Part shown: one piece after another, positions 46,091-55,140 of the stretch
Numbering within the stretch: position 1 is the first letter of the stretch
How the letters are laid out: every line of letters starts with the position of its first letter
NCBI RefSeq assembly: GCF_002216005.1
Contig: NZ_NIQC01000008.1
Location: forward strand, 20,354-84,353
Direction: 5' to 3'
Length of the DNA stretch: 64,000 nucleotides
From: Natranaerobius trueperi
GTDB taxonomy: Bacteria > Bacillota > Natranaerobiia > Natranaerobiales > Natranaerobiaceae
Made by a program: the position numbers and the translations under genes
Notes under the pieces: model-generated
What the model saw: the letters and a program-made list of their open reading frames with translations, nothing else
The model's database searches: none
What the model was told of the DNA's origin: nothing

Positions 46091-47203
46091 ATGAAAAACA
46101 TTTATATTTGTTTTGAATCTTTAGAAGAAAGGAGAAGTTTTGTTAAGACAATAATTGAACTCAATGCAGCCCAAAGAAAGGAAACTAGTTTTATTAAGAA
46201 AACTAGAAATGAAGCGCTAAACTCAATGGAACAAGGAAGAACACATAGTCCATATTATAAGCTTCATAGAAATTATTATTTAGGTATAATACCAGAACTA
46301 CCAAAGAACTATAAGTATTCACCATACAATGGTTTAGAAGTATTTAAAAATGGTTTTAGAAGTATCTACTACCAAAAATCATATGCCTCTAGACCTGGAA
46401 ATTGGTTAGTTATACAAGTAAGACAAACGGAACTAGGTAGAAAAATTCAAAAATATATTAAAGATAACATTCCAGAAGAAAGTATCGGAACAAACGTACC
46501 GCTACCGGAAAAAGTAGTAGCTAAAAATAAAATGGTGAAAGTTAGAAATCTATTAACCCTTTCAGAAACACAAAATCTAGAAGCTAAAGTACGGAATAAG
46601 TATCTAGATACCTGTTATAAAATATTATTAGAAATTCTGCTTACCTCTAAAGAACTTTTTAAGGGTGATGATGTCTATTTATGGGAAAGATTAGCTTTCT
46701 TATTTCACCAAGAAAATAAGTTAGACAAAATGGAATCTTGTTTAAGAAAACAATCTAACTTACAAAACGACGCCTCACCATTTTTAAATATGGGTGTGTT
46801 TTTCCACTTAAGTGGGAAAACAACTAAAGCAATTCAATCTTACAAGGAAGGATTAGAGTTAAATCCACACGATGAATACCTAATATATAATTTAAAATCT
46901 CTTTTATATGAAATTGGAGACACTAATTATTCATTATTAAAAGATAAAGAAAACGATAATATTACAACATGTGTTAATTATGTTTTACTAGGAAACATCT
47001 ATTTCTATAATGAAGATTACAAACAAGCTATTGATAATTATGTAAAGGCATTATTAGAATCAAAAGAAATGGTTGGAGAAGACATGATCATACAAGTCTA
47101 TCGAAACCTTATCGAAGCTAATTATCAATTAGGAAATACTGATTTAGCAAAAAAAATATTAAATAAAGCCAGAAAGGTTTTTCCGAACAATAGTAAATTA
47201 TAA
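46091..47203 (+). CDS. TPR-repeat protein, unknown function
   Basis: 370 residues, start ATG behind AAGGGGG. The first 160 residues are basic and unrecognised (NIYICFESLEERRSF, RPGNWLVIQVRQTELGRKI). From about 165 on there are tetratricopeptide-like repeats: WERLAFLFHQENKLDKMESC, FLNMGVFFHLSGKTTKAIQS, YVLLGNIYFYNEDYKQAIDN and LIEANYQLGNTDLAKKIL. It is the only rightward gene in this part of the island and ends in a strong terminator. A decayed copy of its central part lies at 55136-55404. The protein may be an adaptor; no catalytic motif. Confidence 0.72.
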   Translation: MKNIYICFESLEERRSFVKTIIELNAAQRKETSFIKKTRNEALNSMEQGRTHSPYYKLHRNYYLGIIPELPKNYKYSPYNGLEVFKNGFRSIYYQKSYASRPGNWLVIQVRQTELGRKIQKYIKDNIPEESIGTNVPLPEKVVAKNKMVKVRNLLTLSETQNLEAKVRNKYLDTCYKILLEILLTSKELFKGDDVYLWERLAFLFHQENKLDKMESCLRKQSNLQNDASPFLNMGVFFHLSGKTTKAIQSYKEGLELNPHDEYLIYNLKSLLYEIGDTNYSLLKDKENDNITTCVNYVLLGNIYFYNEDYKQAIDNYVKALLESKEMVGEDMIIQVYRNLIEANYQLGNTDLAKKILNKARKVFPNNSKL

Positions 47204-47216
47204 AACTCTTGATAGA

Positions 47217-47255
47217 AAAACTAGCTGACCCCAGGTATGGGTGTCAGCTAGTTTT
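47217..47255. terminator. bidirectional terminator, one of two copies of the same sequence
   Basis: AAAACTAGCTGAC and GTCAGCTAGTTTT form a 13-bp stem, with further pairing of CCC and GGG inside. It lies between the convergent TPR gene and the gene at 47321. The central 20-odd bases recur at 56489-56520 behind the metallo-beta-lactamase gene. Confidence 0.85.
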
Positions 47256-47320
47256 AAGGTTAATCTATATATGTAGCCTAGATACTAAAATCTAGATTCG
47301 TTATAAGATTTTTTAATAAA

Positions 47321-47695
47321 CTAACCTTCATCTACTCCAAAAGTATTATATTTTTTACAAATCCTTTCACATGCTTCTTCATGAAATAAATCCATAGTAT
47401 TAATTATGGAATATGTAGAAAAGTCCTCTAGTAATCGTTTCGCGTTTTGTTCGATAGGATCTTCTGGATTAAAGAAAGGCTCGCCTTCTTCTTCATCTTC
47501 AACAATAAATGATAAATCTGACTTCCTAATAGTTTGCTTTTCAAAAACATCTTCAACTCTTTCTTCTAATATCTCTAACCATACATCATCTTCTGACTGA
47601 ATCATCATAACTGATGTGATTTCAGGCTTTAAATAGTCAGGATACTTTTCTTTAAGAGCATAATATAAGTTGATTGTGCTATAAGTTATGTCCAA
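47321..47695 (-). CDS. small acidic hypothetical protein
   Basis: 124 residues, no family recognised. Acidic (VEDEEEGEPFFNPEDP), with helical ends. The start is a TTG at 47695 (ttggacataact) behind GGGAGGGG, 6-7 bases before it. It is convergent with the TPR gene and 134 bases downstream of the amidohydrolase-like gene. Confidence 0.5.
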   Translation of the reverse strand: MDITYSTINLYYALKEKYPDYLKPEITSVMMIQSEDDVWLEILEERVEDVFEKQTIRKSDLSFIVEDEEEGEPFFNPEDPIEQNAKRLLEDFSTYSIINTMDLFHEEACERICKKYNTFGVDEG

Positions 47696-47829
47696 GTTTA
47701 CCCCTCCCGAGTGTTATTAACTTTTCCTGATAGTTAAATTCTTCATACATAATTTTTTTCCTCTATAATAAGAAGATTAATTACTAAACCCTACACGAGT
47801 TCAATATTCGGTAAAATTTGTGATTTAGC

Positions 47830-48471
47830 TTAGAGAGTATTTATTAGTTGTTTGACTGTTTTTGCTAGGTAGTCCAAAAATAAATAACCTTCTTCAGGTG
47901 GAAGTGTAACAGCATCTAACTTACTTATCCTCAAGTTCTGTGGTAGTTCTATATGAAATCCAATCCAGTCACCAGTTTTTATTGATTTGGTGTATTTTGC
48001 TGTAAAATAGATCTCATTCCAACTACCAGATACAGAAAGATTATTTAATGTATCATCTTTTTGTAAGTTTTCTTTTAATATCTTTGAGAGTTCAATTGAC
48101 CAACTTTCTTTATCTTTAGAACCTGTAGAAATTTCAATATCTTGTTTTGCATTTGTTCCTCCGTGACCGTGTATTTCAATAAATATCTTAGGTTTAATAT
48201 ATTTAATAAACTGAATATACTCTGAATCTAGAATTTTATTGTAATCACTCTTAGCATTTACTGCTATAATATATGAAGCATTAAGTTTATTTGCGAGATA
48301 CTGGGCAAGGTAACCTACGTTTTCATCAGAATCTGGGTGTTCTTTACAAGGAAGGCTCTTAATCCCTTTTGGTGCATGATGTGGTGCACCTATTAATATA
48401 TTTGTGCTGGTTTCAATTTCTTTGATTAAATGAGAATGCTCTTTATCGTTTAACTTTTGCTCTATATTCAA
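47830..48471 (-). CDS. N-formylglutamate amidohydrolase-like zinc hydrolase
   Basis: About 213 residues. ILIGAPHHAPKGIKSLPCKE, then DSDENVGYLAQYLANKL, NAKSDYNK and FIEIHGHGG give the His/Glu/His zinc-ligand pattern of the N-formylglutamate amidohydrolase/poly-gamma-glutamate hydrolase fold. I prefer the TTG at 48471, because GGGGGGTGA lies right before it. The same frame runs up to a GTG at 48558, and the extra 29 residues (QRVYYYRLTRRGTEVLDND) look like the wing of a winged-helix regulator, perhaps the remnant of a fused or truncated PadR/MarR-type gene. Substrate unknown; the hydrolase is far from the hutU operon. Confidence 0.6.
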   Translation of the reverse strand: MNIEQKLNDKEHSHLIKEIETSTNILIGAPHHAPKGIKSLPCKEHPDSDENVGYLAQYLANKLNASYIIAVNAKSDYNKILDSEYIQFIKYIKPKIFIEIHGHGGTNAKQDIEISTGSKDKESWSIELSKILKENLQKDDTLNNLSVSGSWNEIYFTAKYTKSIKTGDWIGFHIELPQNLRISKLDAVTLPPEEGYLFLDYLAKTVKQLINTL

Positions 48472-48601
48472 ATCACCCCCCCTTTCCAAATCATTATCTA
48501 GAACCTCAGTTCCTCTCCTGGTCAGCCGATAATAATACACTCTTTGTCTCCTCATCACATATTTTAACGTTTAAGGTTCTTATTAGGACTATGTATATCT
48601 T

Positions 48602-48697
48602 TCATTTCATAGATTGATAAATGTAATCAAGATAGTTTAAAATTCCTAGTTCATTTTCAAGTTTATCACTCCAACGTAACTTCTTAGTATCCCTATA
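48602..48697 (-). pseudogene. distal part of the gamma-glutamylcyclotransferase-like gene cut off by the IS
   Basis: A minus-strand frame of 32 codons (YRDTKKLRWSDKLENELGIL, then NYLDYIYQSMK stop) runs from the left end of the IS. Taken across the element it joins in frame with the truncated gene on the right side, giving EEGEYR followed by YRDTKKLRW. I infer that both are halves of one gene. No clear target-site duplication was found, so the joint is not proven. Confidence 0.45.
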
Positions 48698-48772
48698 TGT
48701 TAGGCTAGTTGTCGTGTAAGAAAAAGGAATCTATGTTAGAATAGTGGGCAACTAACCTAAGGAGAGATTAAA

Positions 48773-49279
48773 ATGAAAAAAGGAAAAGAGCATTATTCAA
48801 AAGAGTTTAAAGAATCAATATTAAAAAAGCTAGAAAACCAACCTAACTTAACAATACCAGAAATGGCAAAAGAGTTGAACATCTCTAAATCAACAATATA
48901 TCAGTGGCAAAGAACTAAAAAGAAAAAAGAAGCCTCATCATTAAGGAATAAATCCAACGGCAACTGGAGCTCTGAAGACAAGTTCCATATTGTACTAGAA
49001 ACTTACAGCCTTACAGAGGAAGAATTATCAGCATATTGCCGTAAAAAAGGCCTATACGTATCAGAAGTTAAGGAATGGCAAAATCAATGCCTGAACGCTA
49101 ACTTATCCAATACTAAGGCTCCTCAAGAGATCGAAAATGAACTAAAAGACGAAAAAAAGAGAACAAAGTCTTTAGAAAAAGAATTAAGTAAAAAGGAAAA
49201 GGCTTTAGCTGAAACAGCAGCCCTACTAGTTCTTAGAAAAAAGAGCCAGGCGATTTGGGGGGACCCAGAGGAAGAATGA
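48773..49279 (+). CDS. IS3-family transposase OrfA
   Basis: 168 residues. N-terminal helix-turn-helix (LTIPEMAKELNISKSTIYQW) binds the element ends; a second HTH-like stretch follows (WSSEDKFHIVLETYSLTEEE), and the C-terminal part is a coiled coil (ENELKDEKKRTKSLEKELSK). The last 8 codons overlap OrfB in the -1 frame, and a T-G-rich slip site (ATTTGGGGGGA at about 49252-49262) could produce the OrfAB fusion by programmed frameshift, as is usual in IS3 elements. RBS AAGGAGAG. Confidence 0.9.
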   Translation: MKKGKEHYSKEFKESILKKLENQPNLTIPEMAKELNISKSTIYQWQRTKKKKEASSLRNKSNGNWSSEDKFHIVLETYSLTEEELSAYCRKKGLYVSEVKEWQNQCLNANLSNTKAPQEIENELKDEKKRTKSLEKELSKKEKALAETAALLVLRKKSQAIWGDPEEE

Positions 49280-50334
49280 TCAGCACCACAGATCGCAAAC
49301 TAGCAATAGAGCTGATCGATGAAGCAAGGAGCTCTGGTGCCCGCTTGAAACCAGCCTGTAAAGTACTTAATATTAGTGAGCGTACCTATCAAAGATGGAA
49401 AGATGAGAATAATGACATCAAAGAAGATAAGCGCCCACTAGTAAAGCGTCCAGAGCCAAAGAATAAATTATCAGAGAAAGAACGAAAGAGAGTTGTAGAA
49501 GTTGTAAACAAGCCTGAATTTGCTGACTTAGTACCTTCTAAAATAGTTCCTGCTTTAGCAGATCAAGGTGAATATATAGCTTCAGAATCCACCATTTACA
49601 GAATACTAAAGGATTATAAAATGAACACCCATAGAAGTAAATGTAAACCTGCTAAAAAAAGATCACTTACAACTCATATAGCAAAAGCGCCAAACCAAGT
49701 GTGGACTTGGGATATAACTTGGCTTGATGGTCCCTTGAAAGGCCGTTACTACAAGCTTTACTTAATAGTAGACATCTACAGCCGAAAGATTATTAACTAC
49801 GAAGTATGGGAAACAGAGAGTGCTGAGTATGCTGAAAGATTAATTAGAAAAGCCGTGCTAGCTGAAAATATAGCTTCAAGGCCTTTAGTACTTCACTCTG
49901 ATAATGGTAGTCCTATGAAAGCAGCCACTTTCTTAGCAACCTTAGAAAAACTAGGAGTACAAAGCTCCTTTTCAAGGCCAAGAGTAAGTAATGACAACCC
50001 ATATTCAGAATCTCTATTTAAGACCCTAAAATACAGATATAAGTACCCTAAAAATGGTTTTTCAAGCCTATCAGAAGCAAGACAGTGGGTGCAACATTTT
50101 GTTCATTGGTACAACCATGACCATTTACACAGTGGGATTAATTTTATAACACCCAACCAACGCCACCAAGGTTTAGAAGATACTATCATGGACAAGCGTA
50201 CTCAAGTATATAAAGAAGCCAAGAAAAAAAATCCAGAACGATGGGCAAGTACAATTAGAGATTGGTCTTTACCAGGATTTGTTTCTCTTAATCCTGTTTC
50301 AGATGAGCTTAAAAAGCCTGAAAAGCAGAAGTAA
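49255..50334 (+). CDS. IS3-family transposase OrfB (DDE integrase domain)
   Basis: 359 residues. Catalytic triad: first Asp in VWTWDITWLDGP, second in VLHSDNGSPM, Glu in NPYSESLFKTLKYR, with the usual spacing of about 60 and 35 residues. The N-terminal part is an HTH_21-like region (CKVLNISERTYQRW). The free start (TTG at 49255) is weak; expression is most likely as an OrfAB fusion by -1 frameshift. The frame is intact, so the element may be active. Confidence 0.92.
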   Translation: MGGPRGRMISTTDRKLAIELIDEARSSGARLKPACKVLNISERTYQRWKDENNDIKEDKRPLVKRPEPKNKLSEKERKRVVEVVNKPEFADLVPSKIVPALADQGEYIASESTIYRILKDYKMNTHRSKCKPAKKRSLTTHIAKAPNQVWTWDITWLDGPLKGRYYKLYLIVDIYSRKIINYEVWETESAEYAERLIRKAVLAENIASRPLVLHSDNGSPMKAATFLATLEKLGVQSSFSRPRVSNDNPYSESLFKTLKYRYKYPKNGFSSLSEARQWVQHFVHWYNHDHLHSGINFITPNQRHQGLEDTIMDKRTQVYKEAKKKNPERWASTIRDWSLPGFVSLNPVSDELKKPEKQK

Positions 50335-50758
50335 AATTTAGGATACACGACAACTTACTTGACAAACACCGGTATTCACCCTCTTCAATTTTTTTAGCTT
50401 GTTCTACACTTCCATTCCAAAAATATGCATACGCTTCAATCGTTTGATTATCTGCGTGTACTGTTACTAACTTTCTAATATATAGACTATTGTTAATATT
50501 ATTTTCATCATAACCTTCCATAGTATCTAATACAGACAAAGCAGATTGGTAATGATCCGAATCTATATACATAAGCTGTCCTTTTATTGTATCACTTCCC
50601 TCTATCAGTCCTGGAAAAGCCCCCAAATCATATAATTCACCTTTAGTTGTAGCAGGAAGTTCGTGAGTAGTAAAGTCTTTTATTAGACGGTAATTACCAT
50701 ACCCCTTTTTTAATGTCCCATACACAAATACTGGGTAGTTCATATTGTATGCCCCCAT
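50309..50758 (-). CDS. gamma-glutamylcyclotransferase-like protein, 3' end replaced by IS sequence
   Basis: The N-terminal part is a clear GGCT/AIG2-like fold: PVFVYGTLKKGYGNYRLI, then KGELYDLGAFPGLIEG and LSVLDTMEGYDE, with the catalytic-type Glu in TMEGYD. I prefer the ATG at 50743, with ATGGGGGC at a suitable distance upstream; the track to 50758 adds five residues. After EEGEYR the chain runs into the IS3 end and reads through about 20 foreign residues to a stop at 50309, so the original C-terminus is missing. Its likely continuation is at 48602-48697. Probably a broken gene. Confidence 0.72.
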   Translation of the reverse strand: MGAYNMNYPVFVYGTLKKGYGNYRLIKDFTTHELPATTKGELYDLGAFPGLIEGSDTIKGQLMYIDSDHYQSALSVLDTMEGYDENNINNSLYIRKLVTVHADNQTIEAYAYFWNGSVEQAKKIEEGEYRCLSSKLSCILNFTSAFQAF

Positions 50759-51017
50759 TGAAATAAGTAGGTTATATTTTTGTATAACCGTAAGTGATCT
50801 TTTGTATCTCTCTTGGTTACCTTTTCTTATTCGCTAACCGTAACGAATATTAAGTAAAAGAAATTTAATTACGAACTGGATACAATAGGTTGACTTTAAA
50901 TAGTTATATTTACTCATTATTAAAATGCTTTTTACCATGTATTGTTAAGGTACTCATAAACTATAATCTGTCTCAAAATATTAAACTTACTACATAACAT
51001 TTTCAAAAATCCATATT

Positions 51018-52181
51018 CTACACTTTATTTGTATGATTTACTACTCCTTTTATCCAGTCAACTAATTCTTTTGAGTTCTTATCTAATTTATTTAAGTCGA
51101 TTGTTTTAATATAAAGTGTTCTACCATCAATAAAATACTCTGTTTCTTCTATTTCAAAACTAGGATACAGTAATACTCCATCAGCGTTAAAACTACTCAT
51201 ATAAACAGCCATTTGGTAAATATCATTTTGTTCTATTTGTTTCGATGCTTTGTATTTAGTATCTATAATTAGTGCATGATTTTGATTATCAGATACTACT
51301 ATATCAGGTTTAATATTAATTTGATCATATTCGTCTAAGTAAGAATTCATTTGTAATTTAACAGAATCTTTTCTAAGTTCATTTTTTAAAAGCTTTCCTA
51401 TATATTTTTCATAAAGCTGATTCATATCTACGCAAAATTGATTAAAGTACATCTCGCCTTGTTTTTCATTTACCCCGAATAATTCTAAAAATAGTCTACA
51501 AAAATTATGGATGCTCTTATAATGTTTATTTAAGGTAGTATATTGCACTCTATCTATATCTCTTACTGATATATACTTTAAAGAAACCTCTTCTAAATAC
51601 CGATTTGTATTTACTAAAGCTCTTCTTACTTTAGCATTTTTTACATACTTTTTTAAAAAATAAATAGTATACTTTATTATTTGATTCTCCAATATATCAA
51701 CTTTATAGGAATCATAGTTACAATCAATTAAATGTTTTTCCCATGGCTTTTCTACCAAAGAGTTTACACCTATTTTACCTTTAGCGTAATTCAATCTTTC
51801 TTTAACCAACACATAATCTGCAAGTAGACCTTTTTTTATAAGTCGATCTACCTGTCGTTGAAAGACTAACACCAGATATTCAAATAATTCTTCAATACTA
51901 TTTAATTCAGATTTTTCTTCGTACCAAAAAACTAAGTCATAAGCGAAAGTAAGCATCTTAAAAATATTTAATTTATCAATTTTTGGCTCTACTATTACCT
52001 TAAAATCTACTAAATCATATACTCCCACATAACTATTACTAGTTAGCATATAACCCGAGCCATCAATACTAGACCTGACACCTAATTGTTTTTTATATCT
52101 AGTTAATAGTAAATTTAAATGATCAAGATTTAACTGAACACTTGGACTCTGTGAATACTCTTTTAATTTAATACTATCCAT
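51018..52181 (-). CDS. mcrC: McrC-like nuclease subunit (second copy)
   Basis: 387 residues. N-terminal beta-rich part with NSYVGVYDLVDFKVIVEPKI as in the other McrC. The nuclease core is in the C-terminal part: INIKPDIVVSDN for the Asp, HALIIDTKYKASK for the D-x-K. MYFNQFCVDMNQLYEKYI is the lead-in helix. It overlaps the mcrB stop by one base, so the pair is translationally coupled. Clearly diverged from the copy at 26533, so not a recent duplication. Confidence 0.9.
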   Translation of the reverse strand: MDSIKLKEYSQSPSVQLNLDHLNLLLTRYKKQLGVRSSIDGSGYMLTSNSYVGVYDLVDFKVIVEPKIDKLNIFKMLTFAYDLVFWYEEKSELNSIEELFEYLVLVFQRQVDRLIKKGLLADYVLVKERLNYAKGKIGVNSLVEKPWEKHLIDCNYDSYKVDILENQIIKYTIYFLKKYVKNAKVRRALVNTNRYLEEVSLKYISVRDIDRVQYTTLNKHYKSIHNFCRLFLELFGVNEKQGEMYFNQFCVDMNQLYEKYIGKLLKNELRKDSVKLQMNSYLDEYDQINIKPDIVVSDNQNHALIIDTKYKASKQIEQNDIYQMAVYMSSFNADGVLLYPSFEIEETEYFIDGRTLYIKTIDLNKLDKNSKELVDWIKGVVNHTNKV

Positions 52182-53845
52182 TATTCTATCAAGTCCTTTA
52201 ATTTATGTTTTACATTCTCCCATCTAAATCGTTCTAACCTTGAATGACTATCTAAATCATCTATAAAGAATTCTTCTAAATATGGATAAATTTCTGATTT
52301 CCATATATATTTAATATTTGATGATAAGTCATCTCTCATAAAAAATGAAATTCCTACAAAAAAGTTTTCATCTTCTATTTCAGTATTAACATCATTGATC
52401 AATTTAGCAAGAGAATCTAACACTAACCCATTTTCTATACCCCAAGAAATTAAAACTTTAGTATCTACATTAAATTTATAAAAAGCGAACCTTCTTCTCA
52501 TTGCAAAATCTATTCTTGTTAAAGATTTATCTGCTGTATTCATTGTAGCTATTATATATACATTATCAGGTATATAAAATGGTTCTTTAGAATAGGGTAA
52601 ATCAATCGTGTTTTCTTCACTACGATATTCTAATGAATATAATAGTTCACCAAATATTTTTGAAATATTCCCTCTGTTAAACTCATCTATTATTAATACA
52701 AATTTTTCATCTGGCTTTTCTATTGCAACATCACATAAACGTTTAAATAGTCCAGGTTTAATCGGATAATCAATAATATGAGTACCATTTTCCAATTTGG
52801 ATTCAGGTCGGATACCTTCTATAAAGTCTTCATAAGAATAGTTTTGGTGAAATTGAATTAGTTTAATGTTATTTTCCTTACCCCCCACAATATGTTTGGC
52901 TACTTTTTTAGCAACATAGGTTTTTCCTGTTCCAGGGGGACCATAAAAAACCACATTTTGCTTTAATTTTAACAAGCTCAGTATTTCTTCAGTTGTATCT
53001 AATTCAAAATAAATGTCTCTAGACAAACTATCTAATGTATTCAATGATTCTGTTTCATTTACTACTGGGGAGTTAAACTCAGACTCACCCATATCCACAT
53101 TTTTGACTTTAGGCTCATAATGATCTTTAACATACCACAGTAAACTATCTACATAGTGATAATTCTTAAGCTCTTCTAAAGTAGATAGTTCTCTAAATAT
53201 ATTCAAGTAAGCCAAATAATTTCTAAAATCAGAATCTTTTATCTGTTGAGTTATGTTTTGCCTTTTCCTTTCTTCTTCAGCATAATTTTTTAAAGATTTA
53301 TGGTCTTGTTTTCCAATAAACTTTTCAATACCACTTACAGATGCACCATTAATTAATGGAAACTTATTCAAATCAAAAAGATGTAAATAACCTGAAATTA
53401 TAGCTTTTCCTACACCAGGGTGCTTACTAAATTTAATATACGCATCTTGAAAATCATCACCTTCAGAGTTAAATAAATCAGCTAAATCTCTTGAAAAATT
53501 TTCTAAATCAACACCAGAATGCCCAGATCCACCATCATATTTAGGGTTTTCTTTTATAAACTCTTCTTCTGATTTTTCATACCCTTTAAAATAGACGTTG
53601 TAGTAATAATTACCTACCAATTTAGGTAGAACCAAATTATTTATGTTATGAACTTTCTTTTGTATTTTAATAGAGTCACTTAAATCTTTTCTACTCCAAT
53701 TTCCTCCATTTAGCAAATTAGTTCTTTCTATCAATTCACGCATCTCTTTTTCAGCTTCTAACCTTCTTTCAATATCTTCTCTAAAATAATTTGTATCCAT
53801 CTGTCTTACATATTCTTTGATTTCTTCTTTAATTTCTTCGTTCAA
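52181..53845 (-). CDS. mcrB: McrB-like AAA+ GTPase (second copy)
   Basis: 554 residues. 1-285: an N-terminal recognition region that I cannot name, with FSKHPGVGKAIISGYLHLF. AAA+ core: Walker A YGPPGTGKTY at 301-310, the McrB block IQFHQNYSYEDFIEGIRPE (about 330-348), Walker B LIIDEFNRG (384-392), TMNTADKS (434-441). The AAA core has no insert, unlike the first McrB copy. Together with McrC it forms a type IV restriction complex; the different N-terminus suggests a different modified target. RBS AGGGGGGAT. Confidence 0.92.
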   Translation of the reverse strand: MNEEIKEEIKEYVRQMDTNYFREDIERRLEAEKEMRELIERTNLLNGGNWSRKDLSDSIKIQKKVHNINNLVLPKLVGNYYYNVYFKGYEKSEEEFIKENPKYDGGSGHSGVDLENFSRDLADLFNSEGDDFQDAYIKFSKHPGVGKAIISGYLHLFDLNKFPLINGASVSGIEKFIGKQDHKSLKNYAEEERKRQNITQQIKDSDFRNYLAYLNIFRELSTLEELKNYHYVDSLLWYVKDHYEPKVKNVDMGESEFNSPVVNETESLNTLDSLSRDIYFELDTTEEILSLLKLKQNVVFYGPPGTGKTYVAKKVAKHIVGGKENNIKLIQFHQNYSYEDFIEGIRPESKLENGTHIIDYPIKPGLFKRLCDVAIEKPDEKFVLIIDEFNRGNISKIFGELLYSLEYRSEENTIDLPYSKEPFYIPDNVYIIATMNTADKSLTRIDFAMRRRFAFYKFNVDTKVLISWGIENGLVLDSLAKLINDVNTEIEDENFFVGISFFMRDDLSSNIKYIWKSEIYPYLEEFFIDDLDSHSRLERFRWENVKHKLKDLIE

Positions 53846-54158
53846 AGAGATCCCCCCTTTTTTAATCGTATAAAACTTGTTTACAAACTTAAATTAAATT
53901 TGTTTTTGAATCTTCTTTTTGAACTTATCTAAACCATATATGTTTTTATGATATTTCTCATCAACTATCCTATTTTTAAATATAACTCTTCTATTTTTTA
54001 TATTACCTTCTCCACGTTTGCTTCTTCAGTTTTCACATCTAATTCTAATATATTAACTCTAGTTATTAGCTTAAATAAAACTTATATATTTAATTATTAT
54101 ACATTATATTTTCATCTAAGTAGATACTAAAAATAAATCATAGTAGTAGGTGATATTA

Positions 54159-54752
54159 ATGAATAAATTAGAAAAATCAGTGGATAGACTTTTAAAAAGG
54201 ATGTTCAGGAAATACAGGTATGGAATGGTAAAAGTATTTTCATACCTAATAGTTATTTCAATGTTAATACAATTTATAATTGAAGTACCTTCCTTACTCC
54301 TATTGGTGCCTTTCTTTCTACTTATATCTAAAGTTTATCTAAGACATAAATCCCTTTTAGTTGTGGAAAGTACAGAGTTAGAAAATATCGATCAAATGAG
54401 CGGTGTGGATTTTGAAAATTATTTATATGATTTTTTTCGCTCCCTTGGATATAAAGTTAAGTTTACACGTAATTCCGCTGACTATGGAGTAGATTTAATT
54501 TTAAAAGATAAAAAAGGCATTAAAACAGCAGTTCAGGCTAAAAGATACAACTCTAATGTAAGTATAGATGCAGTTCAAGCCGTAGAAGCAGGCAAAAAAT
54601 ATTACCACTGTTCCAACGCTATAGTAATCACTAATTCACATTTTACAAAAAATGCAGTTGAGTTAGCACATACATGCAAAGTTAAACTCTGGAGTAGAGA
54701 AGATCTAATCAGGACTATCCCAAATGACAAAAAACAAAACCTCATTCTATGA
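54159..54752 (+). CDS. membrane-anchored Mrr-like restriction endonuclease
   Basis: 197 residues from the ATG at 54159 (RBS AGGTGAT). Two hydrophobic segments lie near the N-terminus (VFSYLIVISMLIQFIIEV and SLLLLVPFFLLIS), then the Mrr catalytic domain: MSGVDFENYLYDFFRSLGY, NSADYGVDLILKD with the Asp (112) and AVQAKRY with Q-x-K (126-128). The Mrr family cleaves modified or foreign DNA. The membrane anchor suggests that it meets DNA on entry at the envelope. It is transcribed alone, rightward, beside the second mcrBC. The gap 53846-54158 before it is AT-rich and shows nothing. Confidence 0.85.
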   Translation: MNKLEKSVDRLLKRMFRKYRYGMVKVFSYLIVISMLIQFIIEVPSLLLLVPFFLLISKVYLRHKSLLVVESTELENIDQMSGVDFENYLYDFFRSLGYKVKFTRNSADYGVDLILKDKKGIKTAVQAKRYNSNVSIDAVQAVEAGKKYYHCSNAIVITNSHFTKNAVELAHTCKVKLWSREDLIRTIPNDKKQNLIL

Positions 54753-54955
54753 TTTAGCTCTTTCACATGTTTATTACTATATTAGACTTTATAAACAATG
54801 GAAACAACAAATTCATTCTAAACTTAGGAACTTGTTCTCTTTTAAATGGTTGTAATTTTTGCTTGCTATTTTATATTATAAAAAGAAGACTTAATTCATC
54901 CAATGTTGTCTTTAATCTCTACTTATATTGGTTAGAAATATAGTACTTTGCAACT

Positions 54956-55140
54956 TCATGTGAAAGAGTTATTTATATGAACTGTTAGTGATGCAATATA
55001 GTCAGCAGCTAAGTTATCAATATTTACCTTTTGTTGTATAGAAATAGGCTTACTTTTCATGAGTTCCTTAATAATTATCGTCTCTGCATCTTTTTTTATG
55101 TCAGTCGTAATACTATTTCGTTCATGAGGTACGTTATAAG
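54956..55140 (-). pseudogene. orphan gene fragment of unknown family
   Basis: A minus-strand frame of about 60 codons, with no start of its own, reads RNSITTDIKKDAETIIIKEL, then KSKPISIQQKVNIDNLAADY and IASLTVHINNSFT stop. It ends upstream exactly where the TPR-gene copy begins, so the two pieces share a breakpoint. No family recognised. The gap 54753-54955 shows nothing. Confidence 0.3.

Larger units (their letters stand above)
48698..50365 (+). mobile_element. IS3-family insertion sequence
   Basis: About 1.67 kb. Both ends contain AGTTGTCGTGTA in inverted orientation (48707-48718 and 50344-50355), with further partial match out to terminal TGTT.../...AACA, which I take as the outer ends. 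It holds orfA and orfB overlapping in two frames in the IS3 manner. It appears intact. A clear short target duplication was not seen. Confidence 0.8.

Noticed and set aside
47217..47255. Repeated 'ctgaccccaggtatgggtgtcag' sequence as a CRISPR repeat or attachment site
   Set aside because: Only two copies 9 kb apart, each at a gene's 3' end and with T-runs, so terminators fit better; no spacers or integrase.
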